NCBI GenBank assembly: GCA_034766995.1
Contig: CM068320.1
Coordinates: 17,916,687 to 17,980,686, forward strand
Direction: 5' to 3'
Length of the DNA stretch: 64,000 nucleotides
From: Acanthacorydalis orientalis
Lineage: Eukaryota > Arthropoda > Insecta > Megaloptera > Corydalidae
Shown: positions 53,471 to 64,000 of the stretch, one piece after another
Numbering within the stretch: position 1 is the stretch's first letter
Layout of the letters: the number at the start of each line of letters is the position of its first letter
Position numbers and translations under genes: made by a program
Notes under the pieces: model-generated
What the model saw: only the letters and a program-made list of their open reading frames with translations
Database searches by the model: none
What the model was told of the DNA's origin: nothing

Positions 53471-53696
53471 ATGAGTAAAATCTCCATTGAGATACCGATG
53501 TAAAGGTTTTCATCAAAAAATGATACACTTAATTAAAAAAAAAAACGTTACTTGTAACACATTCAAAAGGAATTTCCACAAAACGTCGCTGAACATAAAG
53601 GATTCTGATCACAAATTTATATTTTAACATTTATAATATTTTCAAACAGTAAATGAGAAATTTTACAATAATAATTATAGTACACCCAGATATTGT
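53471..53696. other. AT-rich noncoding stretch
   Basis: Nothing recognisable. Confidence 0.55.
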
Positions 53697-53719
53697 ATAT
53701 ATATATATATATATATATA
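53697..53719. repeat. Short (TA)n microsatellite
   Basis: About 23 bp of TA. Confidence 0.95.
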
Positions 53720-53774
53720 AATAATATGTACATGTGTAAACAAGTTAACCATTATTTTCTTTACGCACATATAC

Positions 53775-53806
53775 TAAAGTTGATATACTCAAATATATCA
53801 ACTTTA
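53775..53806. other. Perfect 13-bp-arm hairpin
   Basis: TAAAGTTGATATA and TATATCAACTTTA separated by CTCAAA. On the plus strand it is not followed by a T run, so it has no terminator look; the function is unknown. Confidence 0.7.
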
Positions 53807-54133
53807 ACAATTTATACCTCACTCAATTCAATTTTTGAGAATAAGGGCGTATCGACAACTGTCATTAGAGACACTCAATTAAAAATTGTACTTTGGATAT
53901 AAAATCATTTTACGCCAACGTTATTCCAGGAATAAGAATTTATTCTTAGAACAATACTGAAATATATAAATATAAATTGAATACTTCTTTTACGGAAAAT
54001 GATTGTCGACTTAAACCTCTTTTACATAAAGTTAAAAAATATAAATGTATGAACTCAAAAAGCATTTTAATCCCTTATTCTATTACAAGCTCCCATACAC
54101 ATAAAATATGAACACATAATTATATTCCATATA
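53807..54133. other. AT-rich noncoding stretch
   Basis: Nothing recognisable. Confidence 0.6.
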
Positions 54134-55304
54134 CGGAGGCAGTTTGAAGAGTAACTTGGTTCGTATACTTGTTGAGGACGGGGCGACATATGTATATGTT
54201 TTCATATAATTCCATCCATTTTAGTAACGCATGTGAAATTGTAAGCAATTCCGCAATTAACTCTTCGTTTGACAGTTGTTTCAATACAAGCGTTTCGTGC
54301 GAAATGATTCAGTCTTTTTTTGGAAGAGAAAACAGCGAAAGACCATAAGAGGATATTTCCTACATTCTATGAATGTTGTCCTTCATAAGAAACCGTTCGA
54401 CTTTATATGAATGAATTTAAACATGGCAGAACGAGCATCGAAGATGCACCACAGTCAGTAGGCTCGAGGACAATTGTCACGCTAGAAATCGTCGATAAAG
54501 TCCACGATATGGTTTTGTCCGACCGGCGAGTGAAAGTGAGTGAGATAGCAGAGCTCATAGGTATTTCAACTGAGCGAACGAATTTTATTTTGCATAATGG
54601 ATTGCGTATGAAAAAACTTTTCGCAAGATTGGTGCCACGTTTGCCTACTATAGAGCAAAACTATTTCGTCGCAAACATCATCAGACTTCTTGGAACTGTT
54701 TGAGAAGAATCGAACGGATTTCGTGCGGCTGTTATGACTATGTATGAAACTTAAATTCACCATTACACGCCAAAATCAAAAACGCAATCAAAACAGTGGA
54801 CTGAACGTGAAGAACGTAAAGACAGTTCACTCGGCTGGAAAGGTGATGGCGTTAATTTTCTGGGATGCGAAAGGAATTCTCTTAATCAAGTATCTTAAGA
54901 AAGGAAAAACAGTTGTGGCCAATACTACGCAGTACTATTGGACAAATTGAAAGTACCGATCGCGGAATCAAACATTGTCGCTCAGCAAAAATTAGCGGAA
55001 CGGAAGTTTAGAATACTTCCGCATTCACTGTATTCACCTGGTTTAGCTCCCTCATACTTCTATCCGTTTCCGAAACTCAAAAATTTTCGGACTGGAAAGT
55101 AATTTCAGTAGAAAGAAGAGACGATAGTGGCAGCAAATGGCTATTTTAAGGACCTCAAATAAAACCACTTTCGGGAGGGAGCTCTCATGCAGTATTTGCA
55201 ACTTCACATGCGTTACTAAAAGAGATGGAACTATAGGAAAAATATACACCTGTCGCTCTCCATCAGCAAGCACACGAGCCAAGTTACTCTTCAAACCGCT
55301 CTCG
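54134..55304 (+). mobile_element. Mariner element 3 (inactive)
   Basis: Long, well-preserved inverted terminal repeats of about 55 bp (54134-54188 and about 55250-55304) share an exact 18-mer, GTTTGAAGAGTAACTTGG. TA lies on both sides (54132-54133, 55305-55306). Length is 1.17 kb. The ends differ from those of mariners 1, 2 and 4, so this is a separate lineage. Confidence 0.92.
54305..55240 (+). pseudogene. Mariner transposase pseudogene
   Basis: Readable parts: MNEFKHGRTSIEDAPQSVGS, VKVSEIAELIGISTER, LVPRLPTIEQ, then HHYTPKSKTQSKQWTE, HSAGKVMALIFWDAKGILL, LPHSLYSPGLAPSYF. All three catalytic Asp are gone: the first motif reads MYET instead of MDET (with a stop in place of Trp), the HDNA segment is deleted, and SPDLAPSD reads SPGLAPSY. 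The termini are far better kept than the gene. Confidence 0.9.
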
Positions 55305-55306
55305 TA

Positions 55307-55707
55307 TGTGTGTGTGTGTGTTTGTATATATATATATATATATTAATTTTATATAGATACTTTTTAGAATTATTCTTAATTTGCATATATATCATTTTTT
55401 CATAGAACAAAACTAAATAACAATAAATAAAAATGAAATTATGATAACCTAACTGTGAATATATGAATGTATAGGTAGCTGATTGTGTATTATGTATGTA
55501 TATACATAGATGATATGTGTATGTACATTATATATAGATATACATATGTAGATATACATATATATATATATATATATATAACATCATGTGCGTTAAATTT
55601 ATAAATTTTCTAAAGGCATTATCTCATTAATGACTCTCTCTCACATATAGAGAAAGATTACGACAGAGATATAATATATAAGAGATATGTTGTGTGGACA
55701 CACACAT

Positions 55708-55738
<31 letters not shown>
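55307..55738. repeat. Cluster of (TG)n, (TA)n, (TATC)n and (CA)n tracts
   Basis: (TG)n(TA)n at 55307-55342, TATACATA-rich sequence at 55493-55580, GAGATAT-type repeats about 55640-55690, and (CA)n(TA)n at 55699-55738. Confidence 0.9.
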
Positions 55739-56535
55739 CAATAAATCTGTATAAAAAGGAAAAAAATGAATTATTCGCAATAACTTAATTCAAGATATCA
55801 TCACATTAAATTATATAAATATTGACAAACAAACTTATGTATAATTTTATATAAAAGACAACGTAAATATGTTAAATTTTAAATTTGCGATGGAATAAAA
55901 GTATTCGATTACGTACTAAATTATGATTCGACAAAATTACGTTACTTCCGGGTTATATCCGGAAACGATGTATGAATCATCGACTGATTTGATTATTAGT
56001 GACGGAAATGAAAGATTAACTTAACGATATAAACTGTAAGGATATCAAATGTTTTTTTTGAAATATAGTAAAAAACCGTCATAGTAGTAACTAACTAATG
56101 ATTAACTAGGATATTTTTAAAATTTCAAATATGCCTAAATATTATAACGAACTGTGCATTAATGTATCTGTGCTACGTATACATATTCCACTTGACTGCA
56201 TACTGTTCTATGAAAATATAATTAATATCCTGATCCCACATATATAGGAGAAAAAATTGATCAAGTACCTAAATATGTTTAAAAAGATATATTTAAAATT
56301 AATTTTTCTTAATACTTTTATATTTTTGGACTCATTGGAAATCGAATATATTTATAAAAACAAAGATAATTAGAAAGTTTTCATGACAATACATTTAATT
56401 CAATTATATTTATGAGAACGGACCGTTAATTAGTTTAACTTATATATCTTGTAAATGTTTATATATTAAGGCAACGAAAAACATTTTATAAGAAAAAACT
56501 GAAAAAGATCATACAGATTTTTATACCTCTCCTAC
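55739..56535. other. AT-rich noncoding stretch
   Basis: Slightly more complex at 55920-55990 (TTCCGGGTTATATCCGGAA, an imperfect palindrome). No gene. Confidence 0.5.
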
Positions 56536-57335
56536 CAGTGGCGCATTATACCTTTATAGGGCCCAAGTAAATATGAATTATGGGGCTCCATGTACAGTAT
56601 TGTACTACAGTAATGAGTTTATGAAAGATTAGTTTGGGATTACCTTGTTGGTGGGGATCCCAAGGCAATTGCCATACAGTTACTCATAATAATTCGCTAA
56701 TCATTAAAGCTCTTAAAATTCGACCAATGTGATTAATTGATGAAAAATCTATTAATGAACGTAATTCTACTTTGATTTAACCCTCCAAACGACCCAATTA
56801 ATAAACTTAAGATAATAGTACAATAAATGAATTTTCAAGAATAATTATATGAAATTAATACAATAGGTGCAATTTTTGCCATGTTATTAAAATAAGTCTA
56901 TTAAATCAATCTAGGAATTCTATTAATGATGGAAATCAGAAATGAAAGAGAGCAGGGTCCTAATTTTAATAAGAAACCTGAATCAAGTATAATTTGATAA
57001 ATATTGACTGAATCAAAAAAGATAAATCTACCTTCTTCAATTGAAATTATAATAATAGAAAATAGTAAAATTGAAGGAGCTAGAGCTTGTGCTAGGAAGT
57101 ATTTCAAGGCAGTTTCGTTTGAAACTAAATTATTTGTTGTGCTTATGAGGGGGATAAAACACAATAAATTAATTTCAAGGCCTATTCAAGCCCCTAATCA
57201 AGAGTTAGAAGAGATTGTAATTAAGGTTCCACTGATTAAACAAAAACCAAAAATTAATTTTGATCAGTTAAAAAAAATTAAAAAGAAAAGGGTTTAAACC
57301 TTTATATACGGGGCCCATAATATAACGCGCCACTG
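56536..57335 (-). mobile_element. Short hAT-type element carrying mitochondrial DNA
   Basis: The left end CAGTGGCGCATTATA and the inverted right end CAGTGGCGCGTTATA differ at one base. Outside lie 8-bp duplications TCTCCTAC (56528-56535) and TCTTCTAC (57336-57343), 7 of 8 identical. CAG-starting ends and an 8-bp duplication are the hAT signature. Of its 800 bp, about 145 at the left and 38 at the right are element sequence; the rest is mitochondrial ND2. There is no transposase, so any movement would have been driven in trans. Confidence 0.85.
56680..57298 (-). pseudogene. ND2: Nuclear copy of mitochondrial NADH dehydrogenase subunit 2
   Basis: Complex I membrane subunit, here a dead nuclear copy. 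Read from 57297 down in the invertebrate mitochondrial code: near-N-terminal [20 protein letters not shown], then [81 protein letters not shown], then SSINHIGRILSALM and ISELLW. TGA falls at conserved Trp sites and AGA at Ser sites. Single-base shifts occur near FHFWFP (about 56950), after MTWQK (about 56875) and near SSINH (about 56745). It covers roughly the first 60% of ND2, whose usual length is about 340 residues. Confidence 0.93.
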
Positions 57336-57363
57336 TCTTCTACTAATACTTTTTTAACCGAAC

Positions 57364-57365
<2 letters not shown>

Positions 57366-57418
<53 letters not shown>
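57366..57418. repeat. (TA)n microsatellite
   Basis: 53 bp of TA, about 23 bp beyond the hAT target duplication. Confidence 0.97.
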
Positions 57419-57420
<2 letters not shown>

Positions 57421-58309
57421 CTAAAAATTAAATATATTTTATGTTTTGAATTCTATGTCAGCCTTCTACCTTAATAGAAATTTTCTCAAAATATGTTCCT
57501 TTGATCCATAGAATCCAACGAGGTCAAGTTTATTTTCATATATACCCGTAAATTACAATACTGTAAAACATCAATATGTACAACCTACATAAATAAATGG
57601 TATGTGGCGTTATGCTATAAAGTTTAGGTCTATAAAAAATGTTTAGGTTAAAAAAGGGTCAGAACCGCGTTCTTAATATATGTAACAAGAAAATATTATG
57701 GTCTCAAATTAACATTTTCAAAATGTTTAAACTTCTATTATTTTAAATAATATTTTAAGTTTAAAGAATTTAAATGTGTTTATTTGATATCGTTTAAATA
57801 TAATGTACATTATACGAACGTTCGAGTGTTCAACATAATTAAAAATAATTTGAATATGAAGAGACAACATTCGTTCACTTAATGAATCATAATATTAGGA
57901 TTCGATTTTGTAACAAACAAGTGGAAAATATTTTTTATTAAACAAAAAATATACGGAAGTATGTTAATAACAAAAGCAGTTTGTATTAACGATTCTTAAA
58001 AAAATGGAACGATCAAAATGTTTACAGTCACTTATTAAAGGTATGAAAACAGTCATTATAGATATTAAAAAGTCTACTTCTTTAGTTTCGAATAACTTCA
58101 AGAATCAAAAGTGGGATATGAAACATACACCGACTTTTATGACTATCTTGTGAAATATATTGATTTGTTTGATTGAATATTTATTATAGAATAAATTGTT
58201 GCAAATAAATATGCCATTACGAAGTACCTTTCGCTTTAGATTCATATTTTTTCATTAATATAATTCCATTAAATGTTTTCGATGTCAAAAAATGTCTAAC
58301 AATTTGTGT

Positions 58310-58311
<2 letters not shown>
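57419..58311. other. AT-rich noncoding stretch
   Basis: Nothing recognisable. Confidence 0.6.
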
Positions 58312-58369
<58 letters not shown>

Positions 58370-58437
58370 TGTGTGTGTATACATATAATAGACGAGAATG
58401 TGTATGTGTATTTAAATAAATGTGTGTGTGTGTGCGC
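58312..58437. repeat. (TA)n(TG)n microsatellite
   Basis: TA at 58312-58366, followed by TG-rich sequence to 58437. Confidence 0.96.
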
Positions 58438-58499
58438 GCTTGGTATGTATGTATATTCGTTATCAACATCACGTATATAAACACTTTAAAAATAGAGTT

Positions 58500-58960
58500 T
58501 AATAAACTTTACACGTTCTCTCATCAGATAAATCGAAGCTCGATCGTAATAAAATCAAATAACAAAAAAGTGTAATGTGAAATGAAAGGATCAAGCGAGC
58601 CCGGGCAGATCACGACCGACCGATTGGCGGGCAATGATGATGACTGTGTGTATTCAATCATGTCCGAATGGTGCTAACTGATACACAAACGAGCTGAGAG
58701 ATGTGGTCGTGCGGCGTGGGCGGCGCGCCGGGCCAATCTGATCGGCGGTCCAGATATCGCGCGCGCCCCAATACACACAACAACGGGCGCGAGACTCGCG
58801 TCTTCGCTCACTCGAGTCGGCACAACAACAACGTGACGATTATCCTCACTTGTCAGTACACAAATACAAGAACTACTCAGCTATAACCACACAACACACA
58901 GACGCAACGGAAGAAAAGGGCAGACACGCAGATGGCTGATTGACCAGATTTTGAAGCCAT
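58500..58960. other. CpG-rich island Q
   Basis: The most GC-rich sequence in the window. 58681-58740 is 65% GC with seven CpG in 60 bases, and 58741-58800 has a similar density. In an AT-rich genome this suggests an unmethylated promoter or first exon, or a dense enhancer. A 61-codon plus frame at 58701 shows no family. I cannot assign a transcription start. Confidence 0.55.
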
Positions 58961-59186
58961 TAAACGTATACACATACTTAAAACACTTATGTGTTCACGG
59001 TTCGGTCCGTCTGTTATGATCTTTAAGGTAATTACAAGAGTTTATGCTAAGCAAACATTGATGTTTGCATCTTGTAATTTTATGATCAAATTTCTGTGCT
59101 ATACACAGACACCTACTAAAAATTAGATAATGGCCTTCGTGTGTATTTTAGCACAACATATTGTATTATAAATGTGTGTATGTGCG
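58961..59186. other. AT-rich noncoding stretch
   Basis: Nothing recognisable. Confidence 0.55.
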
Positions 59187-59225
<39 letters not shown>

Positions 59226-59252
59226 TATATGCTTATATATATTATGCTTATA
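59187..59252. repeat. (TA)n microsatellite
   Basis: TA with ACAC and GCTTATATATTAT breaks. Confidence 0.95.
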
Positions 59253-59369
59253 TATACATATATTACTACATTGTTTAAAAAGGTGTAAGTTTTATAAAAT
59301 ATACTGATACATTTCCGCAAATAAAAAAAACAACTATATTCTTTTGATACATAAAAAAATAATAATATT

Positions 59370-59564
59370 TTAACCCATTAAGAGCCTCTGTTGCATATAC
59401 ACAACATTAATTTTGGAATTTTTTTCCTCCGCTAAAGATATTTTTTTAAACTTTTTGATATAACAATAAACATTGATTCAATAGCAATAGAACACAATTA
59501 TTTCTTTCGGTTTTACGACAGTGAGAAAAAAACGAAATAGATGTAAACTTCACAAGAACCAGGC

Positions 59565-59620
<56 letters not shown>

Positions 59621-59911
59621 ATAAGTGCAATATTTTTCTCCATTCGAAGTGTGTTATCACGGCATTTGATTCGGATTTTAATAAAATAAATGAATTTAAA
59701 ATTTAAAACAGACTAGCTTTTATTCACTCCTGAAATATACTTTTCTGATAATCAACAAACATCTCAATAATAAACACCTCACTGTGGAAAAGCAAATTTT
59801 TTATTTTTTATCTTTCTGGCGCTAAATTAATTAGAAGGGACCTAGAACCAAACCATGTTAAGCGTTTTCGAAAATTCCTATGATTTTGAGTAGCAGCGTT
59901 TACTGGGTTAA
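59370..59911. mobile_element. piggyBac-like non-autonomous element 3
   Basis: TTAA at 59370-59373 and 59908-59911. The left end TTAACCCATTAAGAGCCTCT and the inverted right end TTAACCCAGTAAACGCTGCT share TTAACCCA-TAA and scattered later bases. The 542-bp body has no transposase and contains a TA microsatellite. The ends differ from those of elements 1 and 2 past the first eight bases, so this is a separate subfamily. Confidence 0.6.
59569..59617. repeat. (TA)n microsatellite
   Basis: 49 bp of TA inside piggyBac-like element 3. Confidence 0.97.
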
Positions 59912-60783
59912 TATTGTATGTAAGCAACGTACATTTTCATTTGGCTCATAATCCAACATTCATTCATTCGAAATTAAAATGCAGCTCGAGGTAGTTTTCT
60001 CTTATACGAACATATAATGTTTTATTATAACGGATGTTATTTGATAGATTTTTTACAACTTTAATATAATAAATTATTATAACTATCAAATGTCACTGAA
60101 ATAATAAAAAAAAATATCATAACAATGAATACTTCTAAAAAAATGGATAATCGTTTCCCGTCAAAACATGTATTCATATTTGGGCATATCAACTTGCTAT
60201 AAATACACATGAATTGGTTTATATGAATTATACGTTTTTAATGATGTCATCAAAACTTATTGTGTTACATTTATGAATTTCTACAAAGGCGAGTCTAGGC
60301 CTAACTGTTATTAAAAAATTATCTAGGTAAAACCAACTATTTAACACATTTACATTAAAACCCATTATAAAGCATTTGTTATCACTGAAACCTTACAATT
60401 CGATTTGTTTCTTCCCTTAACCAGTAACATTATTTATTATTTTTAATTAAGACAGTACTGTATTAGTATTTATCATAGAATTACTAACAAATATTTTAAT
60501 AATTACTTTACATCTCCTAATAATACTTAATTTCTATTTATGCAAGATATGATCATATTTCTTCATTATATAACAATTTACGTATTCACATTTGAAACTA
60601 AATTACAATGGTTTAAACGTGTAGCCGTTCTTTTAAATTTTTAATTATTATCTAGCTAAACTGTTTTGATAAGTCACCATAATAATCTCTAACTATTAAA
60701 GCTTGTCTTTAAAAAAATTTTACATTTGAAGCCTATGGTCAAAATATAATACACTGATACATAAAAACATTCACTTATTGTTA
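59912..60783. other. AT-rich noncoding stretch
   Basis: Nothing recognisable. Confidence 0.6.
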
Positions 60784-60784
60784 T

Positions 60785-60842
<58 letters not shown>

Positions 60843-60928
60843 TGTGTATATATATATATATATGTATATATATCTATATATGTGTATATATATATGTGTA
60901 TATATATATATGTGTATATATATATATG

Positions 60929-60962
<34 letters not shown>

Positions 60963-61011
60963 TGTGTATATATATATATATATATGTGTATATATATATA
61001 TATGTTTATAT
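60784..61011. repeat. Long (TA)n/(TATG)n microsatellite
   Basis: About 228 bp of TA with GTA or GTGTA interruptions every 14-22 bp, suggesting repeated duplication of a larger unit. Confidence 0.97.
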
Positions 61012-61129
61012 TAAATAAATCTGTCAATAAAATCAGGAAACAACAAAAAATTAAGTTATGTTTTTAAAGTCGATATTACTAAACACGTTATTATATCTAA
61101 AATGTTATTTTTATTTTAAATACTAGTAT

Positions 61130-61133
<4 letters not shown>

Positions 61134-61189
<56 letters not shown>
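61134..61189. repeat. (TA)n microsatellite
   Basis: 56 bp of TA. Confidence 0.97.
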
Positions 61190-61191
<2 letters not shown>

Positions 61192-61662
61192 TTAATTTTA
61201 ATAAGAATTATCGCAGTAAAAGAATAATTTTTTACATTATCAGTAGAAGTGTTTGATAAACAAGAATTCCATATCGTAAATTTTCTTATCAACACAGACA
61301 TGTATGTCGCCATGGGGTATCAATTTCGATTATACTGTATGATAACTGAACATAAATACTTTAACATTAGGATGAGTTCAAGATTTATTATTTGACTATC
61401 ATTATATAATATCAACAAAATACGATCGAATTTAAATCATGATTATTTGTATATATATTTGAATTGCTTTCATAGATAACGGTTTGTACAAATTTACATT
61501 AATAACATATCTGAATTTGACTGTACTGGTATAATAAATATTAACATGTGATACTAATAAATAGTTTATTTTAACTTTATTATTACAAAAACCGGCACGT
61601 TTGATGAAATCTTTTTTGTCATTTGACTTAACTGTAAATATATTTTTTAACACACATATACA
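61190..61662. other. AT-rich noncoding stretch
   Basis: Nothing recognisable. Confidence 0.6.
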
Positions 61663-61668
61663 TACACG

Positions 61669-61720
<52 letters not shown>
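61663..61720. repeat. (TA)n microsatellite
   Basis: TA led by ACGTATG and followed by TTTGTATATG. Confidence 0.96.
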
Positions 61721-61722
<2 letters not shown>

Positions 61723-62272
61723 TGTATATGTATTCCACTTGAATATATTTCATAATAAAACATGATATATCATTATACACTATTACATATTTTAGATTGA
61801 ACATTAATCCAAACTACTTATACCAATAATAATTACATTAGTGAAAAAAATAAATGTACTATTCTATATATTAAATCCACAGTACTTAATTTTACTTTAA
61901 TACTTTTCAAAAAGTGGACAAAAACATTTTTATTTTAAAATATTATTTACAGGTTAAGAATTTTAGCTCACAAATTACAATATATTTTTACATACGATTT
62001 AATATTGGTTTAATTATGTTATAATTTTTAGATTAAAAAGAAGGTAAACGAAATAAACGTCATTATTCTTTTACTTGGTTAAACAGTAATATATATCTAT
62101 AATTGTTCGAAATACAATTATTCCATGAATGCATATACATGTATATATATATATATATATATCATTTGTAATATTTATATTCTACTTTCCTTTTTTATTC
62201 TATTATATTATTAGCCTACTGAAAGTTATGTAAAATTGTCCTTAATTCATGATTTATTTCGTAATATATCGA

Positions 62273-62273
<1 letters not shown>
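61721..62273. other. AT-rich noncoding stretch
   Basis: A short TA tract is at 62138-62162; otherwise featureless. Confidence 0.6.

Positions 62274-62316
<43 letters not shown>
62274..62316. repeat. (TA)n microsatellite
   Basis: TA with one CATA break. Confidence 0.96.
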
Positions 62317-63642
62317 TAAATGTGCATGACAGATTTAATAAAAAAAATACTTGTAACCAAAATATCAAATACAACAATAGTATAATATGCGCTTATAACT
62401 AATTGTCGCTACAAGTTTAGTTATCACAGTAGTTGGTGTATTTGGATTTTCTAGCGTTTATATACTAAGTCCTGTGTAACAAATTATGTTATTTCATTTT
62501 AAGTATATGATCAGAGGGATTACGATAGAAATGTGAGAAAGAAGTCATTTATAGTATATATAGTAAGAAGTCATTTCTATAAAATACGATTCCACTTCGG
62601 GCTTAATATTTCTATGAGCTCATTGTTTAGAAATATAAAATATTAGTTTTATGAATTACAATTAAGTCTCTATTAGTGGTGGGCACATAACACACATACA
62701 TATATATATATATACGTATGCATTTGTAGTGTGTTCAATTACATTCAATATTAAAATAAAAAATATCAATAGATCAAATTACTCATTAAAAAATCACATG
62801 ATGGAGGTTTCTGGAAATATTATTACATACCATGATATGTATCATTCACAGATAAGAACGAATAAATTACGCATTTTAGTTTTCAAACATTAGTTGAACA
62901 TTCCACAAGAAACTGTCTATATGTATGTATGTATACTTAGAATCGACTTCGACGAAAACAGGATTTGAATACACGCAAGTTTCAGATAAGGAATTAGTTC
63001 ATCTATTGGTTTACAAGACATTTAACGATTATAACAAATTACAAACAGTAACTTTTTGACATATTTGAAACATCCAAAAGTCACACTATACGTGATTATA
63101 TTATGTCTGGTAAAAAGTATTACAAAAACTTTCTTTGATTAAACATTTGAAATAATTATAAAAAATAAAAAACCTCACTTTACTATAAAATGTTGAACAA
63201 GATAGATGATACAAGTAACTTTACTTACCGACGTAACTACAATTTTGTAACATTTGATAACGTGATTTTTTAGTTTCTTTACTAGACTATGTACACTAAC
63301 AAAATAAAATCTTGGATAAAATATTTTTTTGATAAATAACAAATCAGTACTATGAATGCTTTTCTAACAGAACGGCCATAAAACTTCCGAAATTAATTTA
63401 TGATTTAAAGAGACGATAGCTTAGAACAAATTTTTTAGTTTTAAAAAGTATGGCAAGAAACTATGACAAATCGGAAAAGAATTAATTTATACCAGATTAA
63501 AAGGAAAACTTATCATTACCTCACTAATTAAATACAATACGTATCAAAACAAATAAATGTACATCTGGTAAAAACTTTGTTACATAGACAATTTTATAAT
63601 AAAAGAATTTATTATACTGAGGTTTCAGTGTATACAGACATA

Positions 63643-63647
<5 letters not shown>
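62317..63647. other. AT-rich noncoding stretch
   Basis: Short direct repeat AAGAAGTCATTT at about 62540 and 62564; short TA at 62698-62716. No gene. Confidence 0.6.
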
Positions 63648-63679
<32 letters not shown>

Positions 63680-63765
63680 AATATATGTATATATATATAT
63701 ACAAATATATGTATATATATATATATATATACAAATATATGTATATATATATATACAAATATATG

Positions 63766-63799
<34 letters not shown>

Positions 63800-63800
63800 A
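63648..63800. repeat. (TA)n array with ACAAATATATGTA units
   Basis: ACAAATATATGTATATATAT recurs four times at intervals of about 25-41 bp. Confidence 0.95.
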
Positions 63801-63867
63801 TGTATAATAAATATTTATACTATTATTATCATCCCGTACCTTTATTTCGTAATATACATATAATACA

Positions 63868-63894
63868 TAATATATATATATATATATATTTATG

Positions 63895-63926
<32 letters not shown>

Positions 63927-64000
63927 TACATATATACATATACATACATATATACATACATACATACATATATACATACATATATATATATATATATATA
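63868..64000. repeat. (TA)n/(TACA)n array at window end
   Basis: TA, then TACATA repeats, running off the right edge of the window. Confidence 0.95.

Noticed and set aside
56901..57297. Apparent nuclear genes of 87 and 97 codons on opposite strands
   Set aside because: The minus frame is part of the ND2 copy read with the wrong code, and the plus frame is its shadow.

Overview
This is eukaryotic nuclear DNA with no intact host gene that I can recognise. It is strongly AT-rich, with a (TA)n or (TA/TG)n microsatellite about once per kilobase, a few islands of higher GC, and a layer of decayed class II (cut-and-paste) transposons. The best clue to the organism is a nuclear copy of mitochondrial ND2 at 56680-57298. 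It reads correctly only in the invertebrate mitochondrial code (TGA as Trp, AGA as Ser, ATA as Met), and its N-terminal part ([25 protein letters not shown]) is typical of insect or other arthropod ND2. The mariner, piggyBac and hAT content agrees with this. I therefore infer an insect or close arthropod relative and a gene-poor intergenic or intronic region.

Layout. 1-23.5 kb is AT-rich DNA with microsatellites, GC-elevated islands (2.05-2.40, 8.44-9.36, 13.15-13.45 and 17.09-17.52 kb), a hAT-like end near 6 kb, and an unclassified repeat family arranged as an inverted pair (15.30-15.78 against 18.12-18.73 kb). 23.5-24.8 kb is a dead mariner on the minus strand. 25.3-32 kb is mostly AT-rich with islands at 25.34-25.64 and 26.99-27.54 kb. 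32.7-35.0 kb holds two piggyBac-like elements with TTAA target sites, 36.4-37.3 kb a broken hAT transposase, 40.5-41.4 kb a mariner 3' remnant, and 42.95-43.50 kb a mariner deletion derivative. 51.2-52.5 and 54.1-55.3 kb hold two more dead mariners. 56.5-57.3 kb is a short hAT-type element with an 8-bp target duplication whose body is mostly mitochondrial ND2. 58.5-58.96 kb is a CpG-rich island, 59.4-59.9 kb a third piggyBac-like element, and the last 3 kb is rich in microsatellites.

None of the genes work together as a pathway. Every coding remnant belongs to a selfish element or to mitochondrial DNA, and all carry stops, frameshifts or deletions. The most unusual structure is the hAT-type element filled with mitochondrial DNA. 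The GC-elevated islands are the best candidates for host function (enhancers, a promoter or an unrecognised exon), but sequence alone does not show which.
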